From Blattamonas nauphoetae (Eukaryota; Preaxostyla; Oxymonadida), in the NCBI GenBank assembly GCA_033064195.1, contig JARBJD010000055.1:62001-126000 (forward strand): DNA of 64,000 nt. The letters are read 5' to 3'. Made by a program: the position numbers and the translations under genes. Numbering within the stretch: position 1 is the stretch's first letter; every line of letters starts with the position of its first letter. Under the pieces are notes generated by a model that was not told the DNA's origin, made no database searches, and saw only the letters and a program-made list of their open reading frames with translations. Shown here piece by piece: positions 40,408 to 51,100 of this stretch.

Positions 40408-42436
40408 TTATCCATCCATCTTGACCGATTTCCTTCCTCCAACCATTTGCGGTGCGGACACAACTTCAGCTGACTCAATCTCAAATGCATTGTTCTTCTC
40501 GCAGATGCACACAGCAAATCGGAAGGGAACTGGGATGTTCGTGAAGAAGACTGGCTGTGTCTCTCCATCTTGCGACAGTTTCAGTGTTCGCTTTCCTTCT
40601 CGTCCATCTGCCTCCAACACCACTCGCTGTCCCTCTCTTCCTTCCAAACATGCTGATCCGTAGTTTGTCTCTTTCCAGTTCTGTTCGGCATATCGCCAAT
40701 GTGGAAACAAGTCCCATCCTGCTCCTCCCTTCAGATTGGGAAAGTATTTTGTGAGAGCCTCGTTGCTCAGACTGGACGCGATGATCCCAACCGCGAAAAA
40801 GTTGTTCGGTCCTTTTCTGATTGTGAGTGACAGACGAGCCACTTCTGCCCCAAACTCGAACGAGACAAGCGAAGAGAAAGAAGATTGTGATTTTGTGAAG
40901 ACATTTCCAGACACTGTCAATTCATTTTGGTCGAACAGTTCGATCGCTGGTGCTCCAATTTGAGATCGGATGACAGTTCCTTGTCGGAGTCCACGTCGCC
41001 CCTTGGTTTCACCATGCTCCACTTCATTCTCTTCGCGAACGGTCCCAGGGCGAGATTCAACTGGCATCGCGGGGATTTTTGGATGCTCTTGTTTCTGTTT
41101 TCTCGATTTCGTTGAATCTTCTTTCGTTTTCGTTTCCAATTTGGTGAGCTTCTCTCTCAGGCCAACCAGTTCGGCTTCCATTTGCTTGTTCTTCTCTTCA
41201 GCTCGTTTGCGGGCGTTCTTTTCCATTTCCAGTTTCCGCTCGATATTTTTCCATTTCCCCACTTGGTCAAAGACTTCTTTGTCGTCGGCGTCTTTCAGTC
41301 TCCAAACTCCAGAGGGAGTGTTCACAAGGCAACGAAACACTCCAAACGAACACAATTGACAACTCGTCACTCGAGTCTCGGGGTTCTGAACAGAAAACAA
41401 GAAAAACACAAAAAAGGAAGAAAATTAAGAAAGGAGAAAGAAACAAACAGGATCCAACATTCGCATCAGAAGCGCGCGTTCTTCTCCTCCACAATCTGAC
41501 CCAATCGAAGAAACACGGAACGACGAGATCTCTTGACCCAGTTTCAGAAGCGATTTGCTCTTGAAAGGCGGTTCTCCAAACAGAAGCCAGTGAAGAACAA
41601 TCCCCAACGCCCACACATCCGATGAGCACGTCGCCCTTCCTGTTTCCGATTCCATTCGTTCCGGCGACACATACAGTTGAGACATCACCGAACGCGTGCT
41701 GCTCACATCTTCCGATTCCGCCGCCCCCAAATCACCTGAACTCAGCAAATAAAACAAGCACAATGGAAACACAAGAAAAAAAGAAAGAAAGAAAGAAGAA
41801 AAAGACAAACACAGTTTGAAGTGTCCACCACTGAAAAGAAGAATGTTCTCCATCTTCACATCTCCATGTGCTGTCGATCCGCTTGAGTCGTTGTGCATCA
41901 AGTTCAACGCCAAACTCACTTCCACCATCACTCGATAAACAACCTCAAATCACAAGAAGCACAAACACAACAATAATCAATCCAAGAACAACATCCAACC
42001 CAAAGAACAACAAAATCAACAACTCTCAACAAGAAAACAACATTTCAAAAACAAACTTCGCGAGCCACAAGAACTCCACGCGATCGGTGGTCTCGAACAA
42101 TATCTGCAAGTGATTGTTCCCCAAGTTCCATCACAATCACTTGATTGTTCCCCATCGATGCTAATTCTTTCAGTCCAACAATTCCTGGATGCGCGAACTT
42201 TCGAAGTCGATTAACTTCACGATCTATTCGTTCCTTGTCTTTTGCTGTCACACACTGCATCATCTTTCCCGCATAATGTATTTGCGTCGATTTCTCAATC
42301 AGTTCCACAACACTCCCGAAGCCACCAGAGCTGATCACACGAACGAACGAATCTGAGAAGTGGAGACAAAATTAATCAACAGTGAAGTGCAGGAGGCGAA
42401 CACACATCCTTTGGGAACTTCGAGTACTTCCGCCAT
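40408..42436 (-). CDS. Protein kinase K2 with coiled coil and SPRY-like C-terminal domain
   Basis: Exons 42436-42406, 42352-42057, 41943-41811, 41735-41449, 41385-40408; 1,725 nt, 574 residues. Introns of 53, 113, 75 and 63 bp sit at the same codons as in K1. Kinase motifs: ISSGGFGSV, AGKMMQ, REVNRL, HGDVKMEN, KLCDLGAA, SPER and DVWALG, all intact. The coiled coil is longer and differs from that of K1 (MEKNARKRAEEKNKQMEAEL, ending in a tract with GRRGLRQGTVIRSQIG). The SPRY-like domain has VSFEFGAEVARLSLTI, GREGQRVVLEADGREG and FFTNIPVPFRFAV. The last residues (VGGRKSVKMDG) differ from K1 and from the fragment at 12785. K2 and the cyclin diverge from a 243-bp gap. A Ser/Thr kinase with a protein-interaction tail is the likely product. 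Confidence 0.85.
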
Positions 42437-42679
42437 TTCGAGAGCTTGTTAGATGAAACAACGATTTTACTGTGATCTCCCCACTGGTGAAAGATTTCGG
42501 GAGTAAAGTTGACGAGCAGATATCCGGTCATTCAAGCAGGGAAACAGGTTTGAGGTATACTCGGGAATCGATCAATGAAACACGAATGCATGAAATCAAC
42601 AAGTCTCAGATGAACCCATTATTTGTGTTTGCCAAACACAAGTCCGGAGTTCATTTTTCATTTTCATTCAAATCGCGAC
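42437..42679. promoter_or_regulatory. Bidirectional promoter of kinase K2 and cyclin
   Basis: The 243 bp between the two divergent ATGs. The same sequence with its cyclin start codons is duplicated upstream of K1 (25363-25606), where the cyclin body is absent. Conservation of CGGGAATCGATCAATGAAAC and CAAGTCCGGAGTTCA in both copies suggests that the block carries the promoter of both genes. Confidence 0.55.
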
Positions 42680-43432
42680 ATGTCGACATTGCACAGAACA
42701 GCCGCTGTCGCATCCAAATTTCATCTTGCCCCGTTAGGTCAGAATGGGGGAAGGAAAGGGCAAACGAAAACTCACCCCAACTCTCTCTCCGATCTGAAAA
42801 AGTCCCGCTCTGTGCATCCCCTGCCCTCTCACGCCCTCCCAGCAGTGAAACCTCTGCATCCGACAATTTCGATTTCTCGGTCGGTGTCGTCGTCGTCTTC
42901 GTCGTCGTTGATCTCAAAATGCACTGAGTGCCTGGCGCGCTTTGTGTTCTCGCTGCCGAAGTTCTCGCTGGACGACCACCCCTGCAAGCGATCGAGCTGC
43001 TGCTCATGTGCTGTTCTTTTGTCGAACCCCCACATTTCGCGTGCTGTCTCGAAACCGTTCATTTCGTCGACCGATTTTGTGTTTTTCGTTCACAAATCTC
43101 TGGACTTGTTCTCGGAGCTGTACCGAGTGCGAGAAACAGAGGTTGTGCAAGCTGTGTTCTATCTGACAACGCTGCTCTCGAAGCATTGGTGCTGCTCCGC
43201 GTTTGCCTTCTTCCGAAACAACGTCCACCCGCTGTTCATGTGCTGTGTGATCGTTGCACACAAGCTCAGCACCGACTCGGTGTTTGGGAACGGAATGTGG
43301 TCGCAATCGTTCAACCTGCCGCTGGAGCTCGTGAACCTGCTCGAACTCTGCATCCTCAAACTGCTGGACTGGAGGGTGACTGTCTCCCTTTCCGACTATT
43401 CTAAAACGTACAGACAGATTCTCACGTTGTGA
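42680..43432 (+). CDS. PHO80-type cyclin
   Basis: From ATG 42680 (MSTLHRTAAVAS), 250 residues, no introns seen; the frame is open further upstream to Met 42623. The N-terminal 75 residues are Ser-rich and partly made of the shared leader. The cyclin fold occupies about residues 95-250: FVHKSLDLFSELYRVRETEVVQAVFYLTTLL, HPLFMCCVIVAHKLSTDSVFGNGMWSQSFNLPLELVNLLELCILKLLDWRVTVS, then SDYSKTYRQIL. The MVAHK-like and LLDWRV motifs are those of P/PHO80 cyclins, which activate a Pho85/CDK5-like kinase. The start is uncertain because leader similarity elsewhere covers the first 35 codons, which may be untranslated in those loci. Confidence 0.75.
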   Translation: MSTLHRTAAVASKFHLAPLGQNGGRKGQTKTHPNSLSDLKKSRSVHPLPSHALPAVKPLHPTISISRSVSSSSSSSLISKCTECLARFVFSLPKFSLDDHPCKRSSCCSCAVLLSNPHISRAVSKPFISSTDFVFFVHKSLDLFSELYRVRETEVVQAVFYLTTLLSKHWCCSAFAFFRNNVHPLFMCCVIVAHKLSTDSVFGNGMWSQSFNLPLELVNLLELCILKLLDWRVTVSLSDYSKTYRQILTL

Positions 43433-43699
43433 TCGGCTCTTGTTGTCATATTTTTTCTATTTTGAGTCTGATCTATTTTCTGACGCTCTTATTGTGTATT
43501 GCGTTATGTTATATCTTCCCATTGATCAGTTTATATCCGTGGTTGTGTTTTCATACTCGTTTCTTTCTTAAAATCTTATCATACCAGTTTAATGGATCAA
43601 ACTTCCATGAACCATCTCGCAACACAATGAGGCGTTTCTGTGACAAACTGTTTGAAAAAAATCAGGAATATATTCATTCTTTTGATGAAATGTCTCTAT
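43433..43699. other. Short gap between convergent cyclin and PRMT genes
   Basis: About 270 bp, T-rich, holding both 3' ends. Nothing else seen. Confidence 0.5.
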
Positions 43700-45240
43700 T
43701 TACACCATTCCGAAGTCATACTTGAGTGAGCCGTTAATCTCCCCGAGTTTCGTCGGTGCGGGAAGTTCGGACTTCGGAATGCCACCAGGACACCACTGAT
43801 GCTTTGTATTGATACGAACTGGCCCTGCCCCGAGCTCTTTCGTCTTCGAAACAGCAGTTCGCCAACGACTCGCTCGTTCAATCAATTTGACGAGATTGGG
43901 ATCGTCCTGAATATGATTTTTCGAGATAGACAGTTTAGGGGTCTCATCCTCATCTTTTGACGGCTCTGGCAAGATCACCTCGAAAGTGTTGAGGTGAAGC
44001 TCAAACGTCATCTTTCGGTTGACGTGGATGGGGTTGGAGCGAAGATATATTGTCCCACTGACCGGATCGCCTTCAAAAAGTGGGATTTGTGAGGGCAGGT
44101 GAAGGGTGGTTTGCTGCCAATGCGTTGGTGTGGAGAATGGGGAGGTGGACAGGACGATCGGTCCGCTTCTTCTTCCTCGATGCCTCGGTGGGTCTGATGG
44201 TGTTGTTGTGGCGAATAGCACATCAAACCACAAACAAAAGCCTGTCAAATTCGCGTTCCTTGTCACATCCATCGAATAATTGCATTTCAGCTCCCGAAGA
44301 TCCGCAGCTTGTGTTTTCATCAAATCAAGTGTGACCAGCTCGCATGTGGACCCCATCAAGTTCGTCGACATCAGATCATTCACATCAGCCTCGTAAAAGA
44401 AGCATTGCTGAGCGAGGGGCATGAGTGACTTCATTTTGACTCCATACATGTCCTGCCAGCAGTCAACTGTGTCCTCGTAGTACATATCGTCGCTGATCGG
44501 TGCCATGTAAATAGTGGCGTGTGAAGGGAAGAGAAATCCGGTGTCTTTGTTCAGCCACGTGTCACGCGCGAAAAGGACAGAATCGAGCATTGATTCATAT
44601 AACAGACAATAGCCCATCCATTCAGAGACAATGATGTCGACTTTGGATGGAAGGGTCAGTTCTTCAATTCGACCTTTCAGGACGATGAGACGGTCGGCTG
44701 AGAGAAGAAATGAGCAGAAAGAGATTGACAGATGATGTTGGATACGAGGTGAATGAAGACAATATCAAGTGAAAACTGAATTAAGTGGAGAGGAACATCA
44801 AAAAACTGGTTTTGTTTTGATGATGGCGATCTCTCTGATTCCATCCATTGGAGGCATACCAACTCCGTTCTCTTCAGCAATCAACCGGGCCTGATCTGCA
44901 ATGTCACTGGCATCCACAGCATAAACTGTCTTTGCGCCTGCACAGGAAATGATGAAATCGATTCGTATGGCGAAGATAAAGAGAATAACAAAAAATACAC
45001 ACCAGCCCGGAGACAAAAGTGAGATAAGATGCCTGTCCCACATCCAAGGTCGAGGACGATCTTGTCCTTGAACTGTGCTTTGGCGTTCAAGATGGCGTCC
45101 TTGTAAGCCAGAGTTCGGGTCTTATCCTGAAGCATGGTACGGTGGATGGAGAGATGGGCATATCCAGTGAAATAGTCAGGGTCGTCTGGACCACGAACGT
45201 GTGGGGTATTCTCGGTTGTCATTGATCTGACCTTAACCAT
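43700..45240 (-). CDS. Type I protein arginine N-methyltransferase
   Basis: Exons 45240-45003, 44937-44860, 44697-43700; 1,314 nt, 437 residues (431 if the second Met is used). Introns of 65 and 162 bp. It transfers methyl groups from S-adenosylmethionine to arginines. Motifs: YFTGYAHLSIHRTML (YFxxY, residues about 23-37), SAM-binding VLDLGCGTGILSHF (about 62-75), VYAVDAS with the ribose acid, ENGVADRLIVLKGRIEEL, double-E loop SEWMGYCLLYESML (about 130-143), VLFARDTWL, GFLFPSHATIY, THW in STPTHWQQT. All key residues are present. A basic insert of about 18 residues (TTTPSDPPRHRGRRSGPI) precedes the THW loop and is unusual. The C-terminal beta-barrel is about 50 residues longer than in PRMT1. 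Confidence 0.9.
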
Positions 45241-45339
45241 AAGAAAAAGGTGTCATGAAGCCGGACATTCCGAATGATATTCCTCAGAAATGAAGTAAAA
45301 TCAAGAAAAAACAACAAAATCATCATTATCACCTATAAA

Positions 45340-48072
45340 TCACTTCGGATCAGGGAGTTCTTCGATGAGAACTCTTCCATTCCCATACGACACTGGGGGA
45401 AGCTTTTCTGGCTCTTCTTCCTCCTGCCCTCGTCGCCGAACCTCTTCCTCGTCATGTTCTTCCTGTTTCTGCCTCTCTTCCTGCATTTGGGTGGATGATG
45501 GGTGAGGTTGTGGTTGATCGACAGGTTCACGTGTCACACTGTGCAGTGTCGCTGTTGGAACTGAAACAACACCAAACAATGAGAATAACACAAAAAATGA
45601 AGAAAAAATCAAAAAACAACAAAAAATGTTTCTGTCTTGCTCCTCACATACCATCTGCTTCGTGTGTGTCTCTGTACAGGTCTTGTTTTAACATCCGCAC
45701 GAGTGCTCTTGTTTCAGTCGAGGGAGACAGGGATTCTGCTTTCTCAGCATCGACGAGCGCAGCTGGAGAGGCAAGGGATTGTGGGGAGAGAGGTGAGTGG
45801 GGAGAAAACTTGAAAAAAGTAAGAATAAAATTAAGAATTCCAAAAAATGGAGAAAAATGAGGTTTGGACCGACCGTCCGTGTGATGGAGGAGTTGGAGTG
45901 CGGAGGCTCGTCGGTAGTAAGCTTTTGCGTTGTCGCCTTCGATTTCGAGGACGACGCTGCAGTCGTGGATGACAGAGTGGAGAAGGTGTGAGATCTGCAG
46001 CTGGCCTTCCTTCCGCATGCCGCTGATGCTGGGAGGGGGAGAGAGGAGAGGAGAGACGGAAGGATTTGAGAGGAGAGATGAGGGAAGAGGAGAGATGAAA
46101 ATGACGTGATGAGAGAAGACGAGGGAGAGAAAGAAAGAGGAGACAAGAAGGAAGAAAAGAGCCAGTCACACCATCCCTGCAGTTTGAGAGCAGCTGCCGC
46201 TCTGTTCAACCTGATTGTGGAGTACGTGGCAAGCGACGCAGGTGCCAGCGACGGCATGATGTTCCGAAGGAGCGGCAGCGGCGCTTGTTTCGGCACTTCG
46301 ATTTCTGTCTGACTCGTCTCGTCTCCCTCCGCCTTCTTCTCCTCATTGTTCCCCTCGTGGTCGTCACTCTTGTTCTGTTCCTCTCCATTCTTCTCCCCAT
46401 CGAAGGTCGGTGTGGGGATTTCGGAGTTGAGGATGAAAGGATGGACAGAGCACTGTTCGAGAGCAGCTGAATAAAGCGACATTGCTTGCTGATATTCGCC
46501 ACGTTGGAAGAACTTGTTACCTGAGGAAATGAAAGGATGGATGGATGAGATGACGGGAGAGAAGAGAGGAGAAGAGAGAATGAGGGAGGAGAGGTGAGAA
46601 TGAGGGAAGAGAGGAGGAGAGATAATGACGAAATGGGAGTGTGAGAGTTGAGAGGAAGAACACCTTCCGCTTTCAGTGCCTGTGGAGTCTGATTCATCGT
46701 GTCAAGAGGAGGCAGAGCTGGCTGAGGCGTCTCTTCGATTGTCTTTCCCTCTTCGCTTGCCATTCTCTTCCTCTCCTCTTCCTCCTTCCTTTTCTCTTCC
46801 GTCATTTTGAGGTAAGGATATTCGTCCACATTCTTCAATCGTTCCTCCAACTCTTTCTTCTCTTTCTCCGCTTTCTTTCGCTCAAACTCTTCTTTCTCCT
46901 TTTTGCGTTGCTCTTCTCGTTCGTCCTTCCGCTCAAAACGACTGAAATCCTCGAAAAGCTGCTTGGCGAGGTGCAGTTCGGGTTCTTCGTCAGATTCCGG
47001 TCCCGGAACCCAATTTTTGAATGCAGAGACAATTTCGGGGCTTAAATATGAGAGAAAGACAGGAGAATGAGGAATAGCGTCTCAGAATCGGAATCAAGTG
47101 ATCAAGGAAAATGGATTAGCCGGAAAATGTTGAATTGCCTTTATTTCATACCCAACATAGAGTATTCCATCAGGTGTGAAGCGCGCACGCATAAAACTCA
47201 TCCAAAAAGCCAAAATCTGCAAAGCGGGCCAACTCACTCTGGTTCCACTTTTCTTCACCAGAACTTCCAAAATATCAGTTGAACTGAGATCTCGCATTTT
47301 GGTAAGGGCGAGATGATCCTGTGGCGATGCTGGGACGGGCTCCGACTTGGCGTTGAACCAGTCGTACACTTGTTCTGACGAGATGTGCAGAAAGGTCTCA
47401 CTGAGATGGAGAAATGAATGAAATATTGGAGATATATTGGATGTGGTGAGAATGAATGGATGGAATAAAGGATGTAAAAAAGTCAGAAAGAGTGTAAAAA
47501 TGAAAAATCTTCACAAGAAAGATGAAACGACTTCGAGTTCGAAGTGACAGGAAGTATGGAAAAGAAGACGACAAAACCACGACATACAACGCTTGTCCTT
47601 GAATCATGTCGTTTGGGTGAGAAAAAATGTTCACAAGAACTCGCAGCCCGCCAGCAAGGACGAACGGAAGGACGTGATCCCAACTAAACGAGTGAAAGAG
47701 ATACAATACACTCAAAAAGGGAATTTGTGTCTAAGAGCATGATAATAATGGAAAGAAGGGAAACAAAGAATGAGTGAGTTCTGAGAGAAGTGAAACTTTC
47801 GTTTGCGGGTGTTGCATGTCGTGGGCAGGAGCAGATGTGATCAACAGAGGATATAGCGTCATATCTCGAGGTGTGGGCACAAACAGGAGTGATTGAACCT
47901 GTTCCAATGTACATTGACGCTGTAAAACCCATGAAGTCTGCTCAACAGGCGGTTTAAGGAAAACATTGCGTAATCCTCGACCCAGCATCTCCTTCAACTC
48001 ATCATCCATTGCTGGTCCATTTAGGCTTTTAATGATCTGGTCAATATCGACTTTTACAGGATCATCGAACAT
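45340..48072 (-). CDS. TPR protein with ARM-like N-terminus, eight exons
   Basis: Exons 48072-47797, 47730-47588, 47400-47152, 47040-46664, 46520-46172, 46022-45874, 45762-45652, 45560-45340; 1,875 nt, 624 residues, in frame. Introns 66-187 bp. Residues 1-220 are helical and ARM-like (HVLPFVLAGGLRVLVNIF, VSWPALQILAFWMSFM). A charged coiled coil follows (FERKDEREEQRKKEKEEFERKKAEKE). Then TPR helices: AEGNKFFQRGEYQQAMSLYSAAL, RLNRAAAALKLQG, DNAKAYYRRASALQLL and LVDAEKAESLS, the arrangement of carboxylate-clamp co-chaperones, interrupted by an acidic loop of about 75 residues. The tail is Glu-rich (EEVRRRGQEEEEPEKLPP). Divergent from the charged-helix gene, 44 bp away. A co-chaperone or axonemal assembly role is possible but not shown. 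Confidence 0.8.
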
Positions 48073-48116
48073 TTCTTTGATCGTCCCTTACTTAAGTTTT
48101 TTTCATCATTCTTTTC
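48073..48116. promoter_or_regulatory. 44-bp divergent intergenic gap
   Basis: Only 44 bp separate the start codons of the TPR gene (minus) and the charged-helix gene (plus). Both promoters must be in this gap or in coding sequence. It contains TTACTTAAGTTTTTTTC; no box was recognised. Confidence 0.5.
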
Positions 48117-51100
48117 ATGGCGTCTTCTTTTGAGACGGCCAGAGGTGCCTCACCACTAGGTCCTAAGAGGTTGTCGTATTCTTATACAACCCAAAACCTG
48201 GGATATACTCCAGACAGTGGATCAGGCAACCCATTTCGTCTCGGATTCGGCCAGCGTCTTATGAGCCAAAAACAGCTCCGAAAATCGACCTCATTCGTCC
48301 AACGATCCTCATCAAACTCTGGAGGGACTTTCTTCCGTCCTCCAACACCAGATTGGCTGAAATCGAAAGGACGCGATGCAAATATTCACCAAGCTGTTCT
48401 TTTGGAAGAAGAATCATTTTCCTCCGCCATCAACCAACAAGAGAAAGCTACTCCTTTTCAAGCCACTCTCACCTCCACCTCACAGAAACCATATCCCTCA
48501 CACACCACTTTCGAGAACGAGAAAGAACACTTCACGAAAATGATGGAAGCACGACACAACACTTACACCCATCACCCCAACCCTCCCGTCAAGCGTAGGA
48601 ACCAGTCAAATCAAAAACTGCCCGCATCAATCAAATCTTCGCAAGATCAACGATCAGCGAAATATCAAAATCAAAACGGGACAAACTGGAGAACTAAGAC
48701 AAACTACCTCAAGGAGAATTTAACACGTGAATTACTCGCTGTGCAGGGAAGGGACACCGAAAATGAGGTCAGAAGAATGCGTCAAGCTCTCAAGGACGAA
48801 GCCGCGATGGAAACGATGGACGTTGAAAAGCGACTCCATGTCCGAAAAATGATCCAATTTACGAAAGCGCAGCAAGAAGACAATATTATGGGGATGGAGG
48901 ATGAGGATGAAAGAGGCGATATTCTGCGGGAATATGAAGAAGAGGAACTGGAAATTCTTCGAATTGAACAACAACGAAAGGAGGAGGAAGAGCAGGCAAG
49001 ACTGATTTTGGAGGCTGAAGAACGCGCTGTTGAGGAAGAAAAGGCTCGCAAACAGGCTCAAATTGAACGAGAACGACAAGCCAAACTTGATCAACTCGCC
49101 GAACTCCAACAACAGGAAGAAGAAAAGAGAATCGCTTTCGAATCCCAAATCCCGCGCGAAAACGATATGTTCAACGCAGAACTGGCAAAAGCGGAAGAAA
49201 AGAACAAAAAATGGAGAGAAACTGCCCTTCTCCAAAAAGAGCATCTCAAAATGCAGAAACAGAGCAAAGCAGGCAAGCCAGGCACAGAAGAGCAGAGAAA
49301 TCGCCGCCAGCAATCGATTGTGTCACTTGCTGAGAAGAAACAGAGGGAAGCGGATGAAGCAGCGAGTGCTGCACTCTTGGCGATTCGAATGAAGGAGGAA
49401 GAAGACGAAAGAGCCAGAAAGGAGGAAGAGGAGAGGCAGAAACGAGAGGAAGAGGAAGCTGCGGCTGCTGCTCTGCTCGCACAGCAGGAAGAAGAAAAAA
49501 GGATGAAGGAAGAAGATGAGGAGAGATTGAGGAAGGAAGAAGAAGAGAGACTCGCAAAGGAAGCAGCAGAAGAGGCCGAGCGACTGCGACAGGAAGAGGA
49601 AGAACGAGCTCAGAAAGAGGAGGAGGAAAGACTCGCTCGTGAGAAGGCGGAAGAAGATGAGAGACTGAAACAGGAAGCGGAAGCTGCGGCCGCTCTCGCT
49701 GCGCAAGAAGAAGAGGAGAGGAGGCAGAGAGAAGAGGAGGAAGAAAGATTGAGGAAGGAAGAAGAAGAACGAATGGAAAGGGAGAAGGCAGAGGAAGAAG
49801 AGCGACAGAGAAAGGAAGAGGAAGAGAGACTGGCTCGTGAGCAAGCTGAAGAGGAGGAGAAGAGACGAGAAGAAGAGCAACAACAGAAAGAGGAAGAGGA
49901 ACGTCGTCGAATGGAGGAAGAAGCTAAAGCCAATGTCCATCTTCTCGCTCGCTCAGCATTCGCAGCTGAACACGAAAAGAGGAACAGCGACGAGAGCAAA
50001 CAAGAAGCTGAAAAGTGGAGTCAGTGGAAGCAAAACAGGCGAGACGAGAAACAGAAGAAAATTGATGAGGAATCGGCTGCTCTTCTTCTTGCCCAACAAG
50101 AAGAGGAGAGAAGACAAAGAGAAGAAGAGGAGGAGAAAGCGAGGAAGGAGGAGGAAGAGAGACAAAGGCAGGAAGATGAAGAGCGAGCACAGAAAGAGGA
50201 GGAGGAACGACTGGAGAAGGAGAGAGAGGAAGAAAACCGAAGACAGAATGCTCATCTTGTTGCTCGCGAAGCACTTTCAGCTGAACACGACAAGAGGAAC
50301 AGCGAGGAGAGCAAGAAAGAGGCAGAAAGATGGAAAGAATGGAAGAGCGCTCGTCGAGAAGCCAAGGCCGCGGCAGTTCTGGCTCAGCAGGAAGAGGAGA
50401 GAGCTCGCAAGGAGGAAGAGGAACGAATCGCTCGTGAGAAAGCAGAGGAAGAAGAACGAATCAAGAAAGAGGAGGAAGCTGCATTCGATGCGGATCTGAT
50501 GGACGCGATTGAAGAGGCCGATGCGGATCTGCAGAAAGAGGAAGAAGAGAGGTTGAAGCAGGAAGAGGAGGAGCGATTGAGAAAGGAGGAAGAGGAGAGA
50601 ATAGAGCAGGAGAAGGCGGCGGAGAAAGAGAAGAAAGAGAGAGAAGAAGCGGAAGAAAGAGAGAAGCAGAAAGCCGAACGAAGACAACGACAGAAACAGA
50701 AAACTGCGAAACGATTCGCTTCATTCGCTCTCAAACAGCAGGCCAAAGCTGCTGAGAAGAAGGAACTGGCGTCGATGGTTGAAACCAAACAAGAAAAACA
50801 GAAAGAAGAGCGAGATGCCATGCTGAGCAGTTTGAGAGGCGAGAAGGACACGAAATATTCCCCCTTCCACACACTCCAAGATGAATACAAGGAAGGAAAG
50901 AAGGTGGATGTCAAGATTGATGGGTTTGACGAGAAGGAGAACGAGGAAAAGGAGGAAGAAGAGAAGAAGAGCGTGCCAATGGTTGTTCCGAGCTTTGGGG
51001 AGGAGAGAGGAGGGGAGACGGCGTGGCTGGAGGACCAGATTGCGAAGAAGGAGGAAGAGCCGAAGGAAGAGACCACACTCGAGAAGCTCAGAAAGGAGGG

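Larger units (their letters stand above)
40365..42705 (-). repeat. Inverted segmental duplication, arm 2 (kinase K2 locus)
   Basis: Partner of 25340-27640, about 15 kb away in inverted orientation. This arm keeps the complete cyclin next to the shared promoter, so it is probably the original and the K1 arm the derived copy. Confidence 0.8.
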
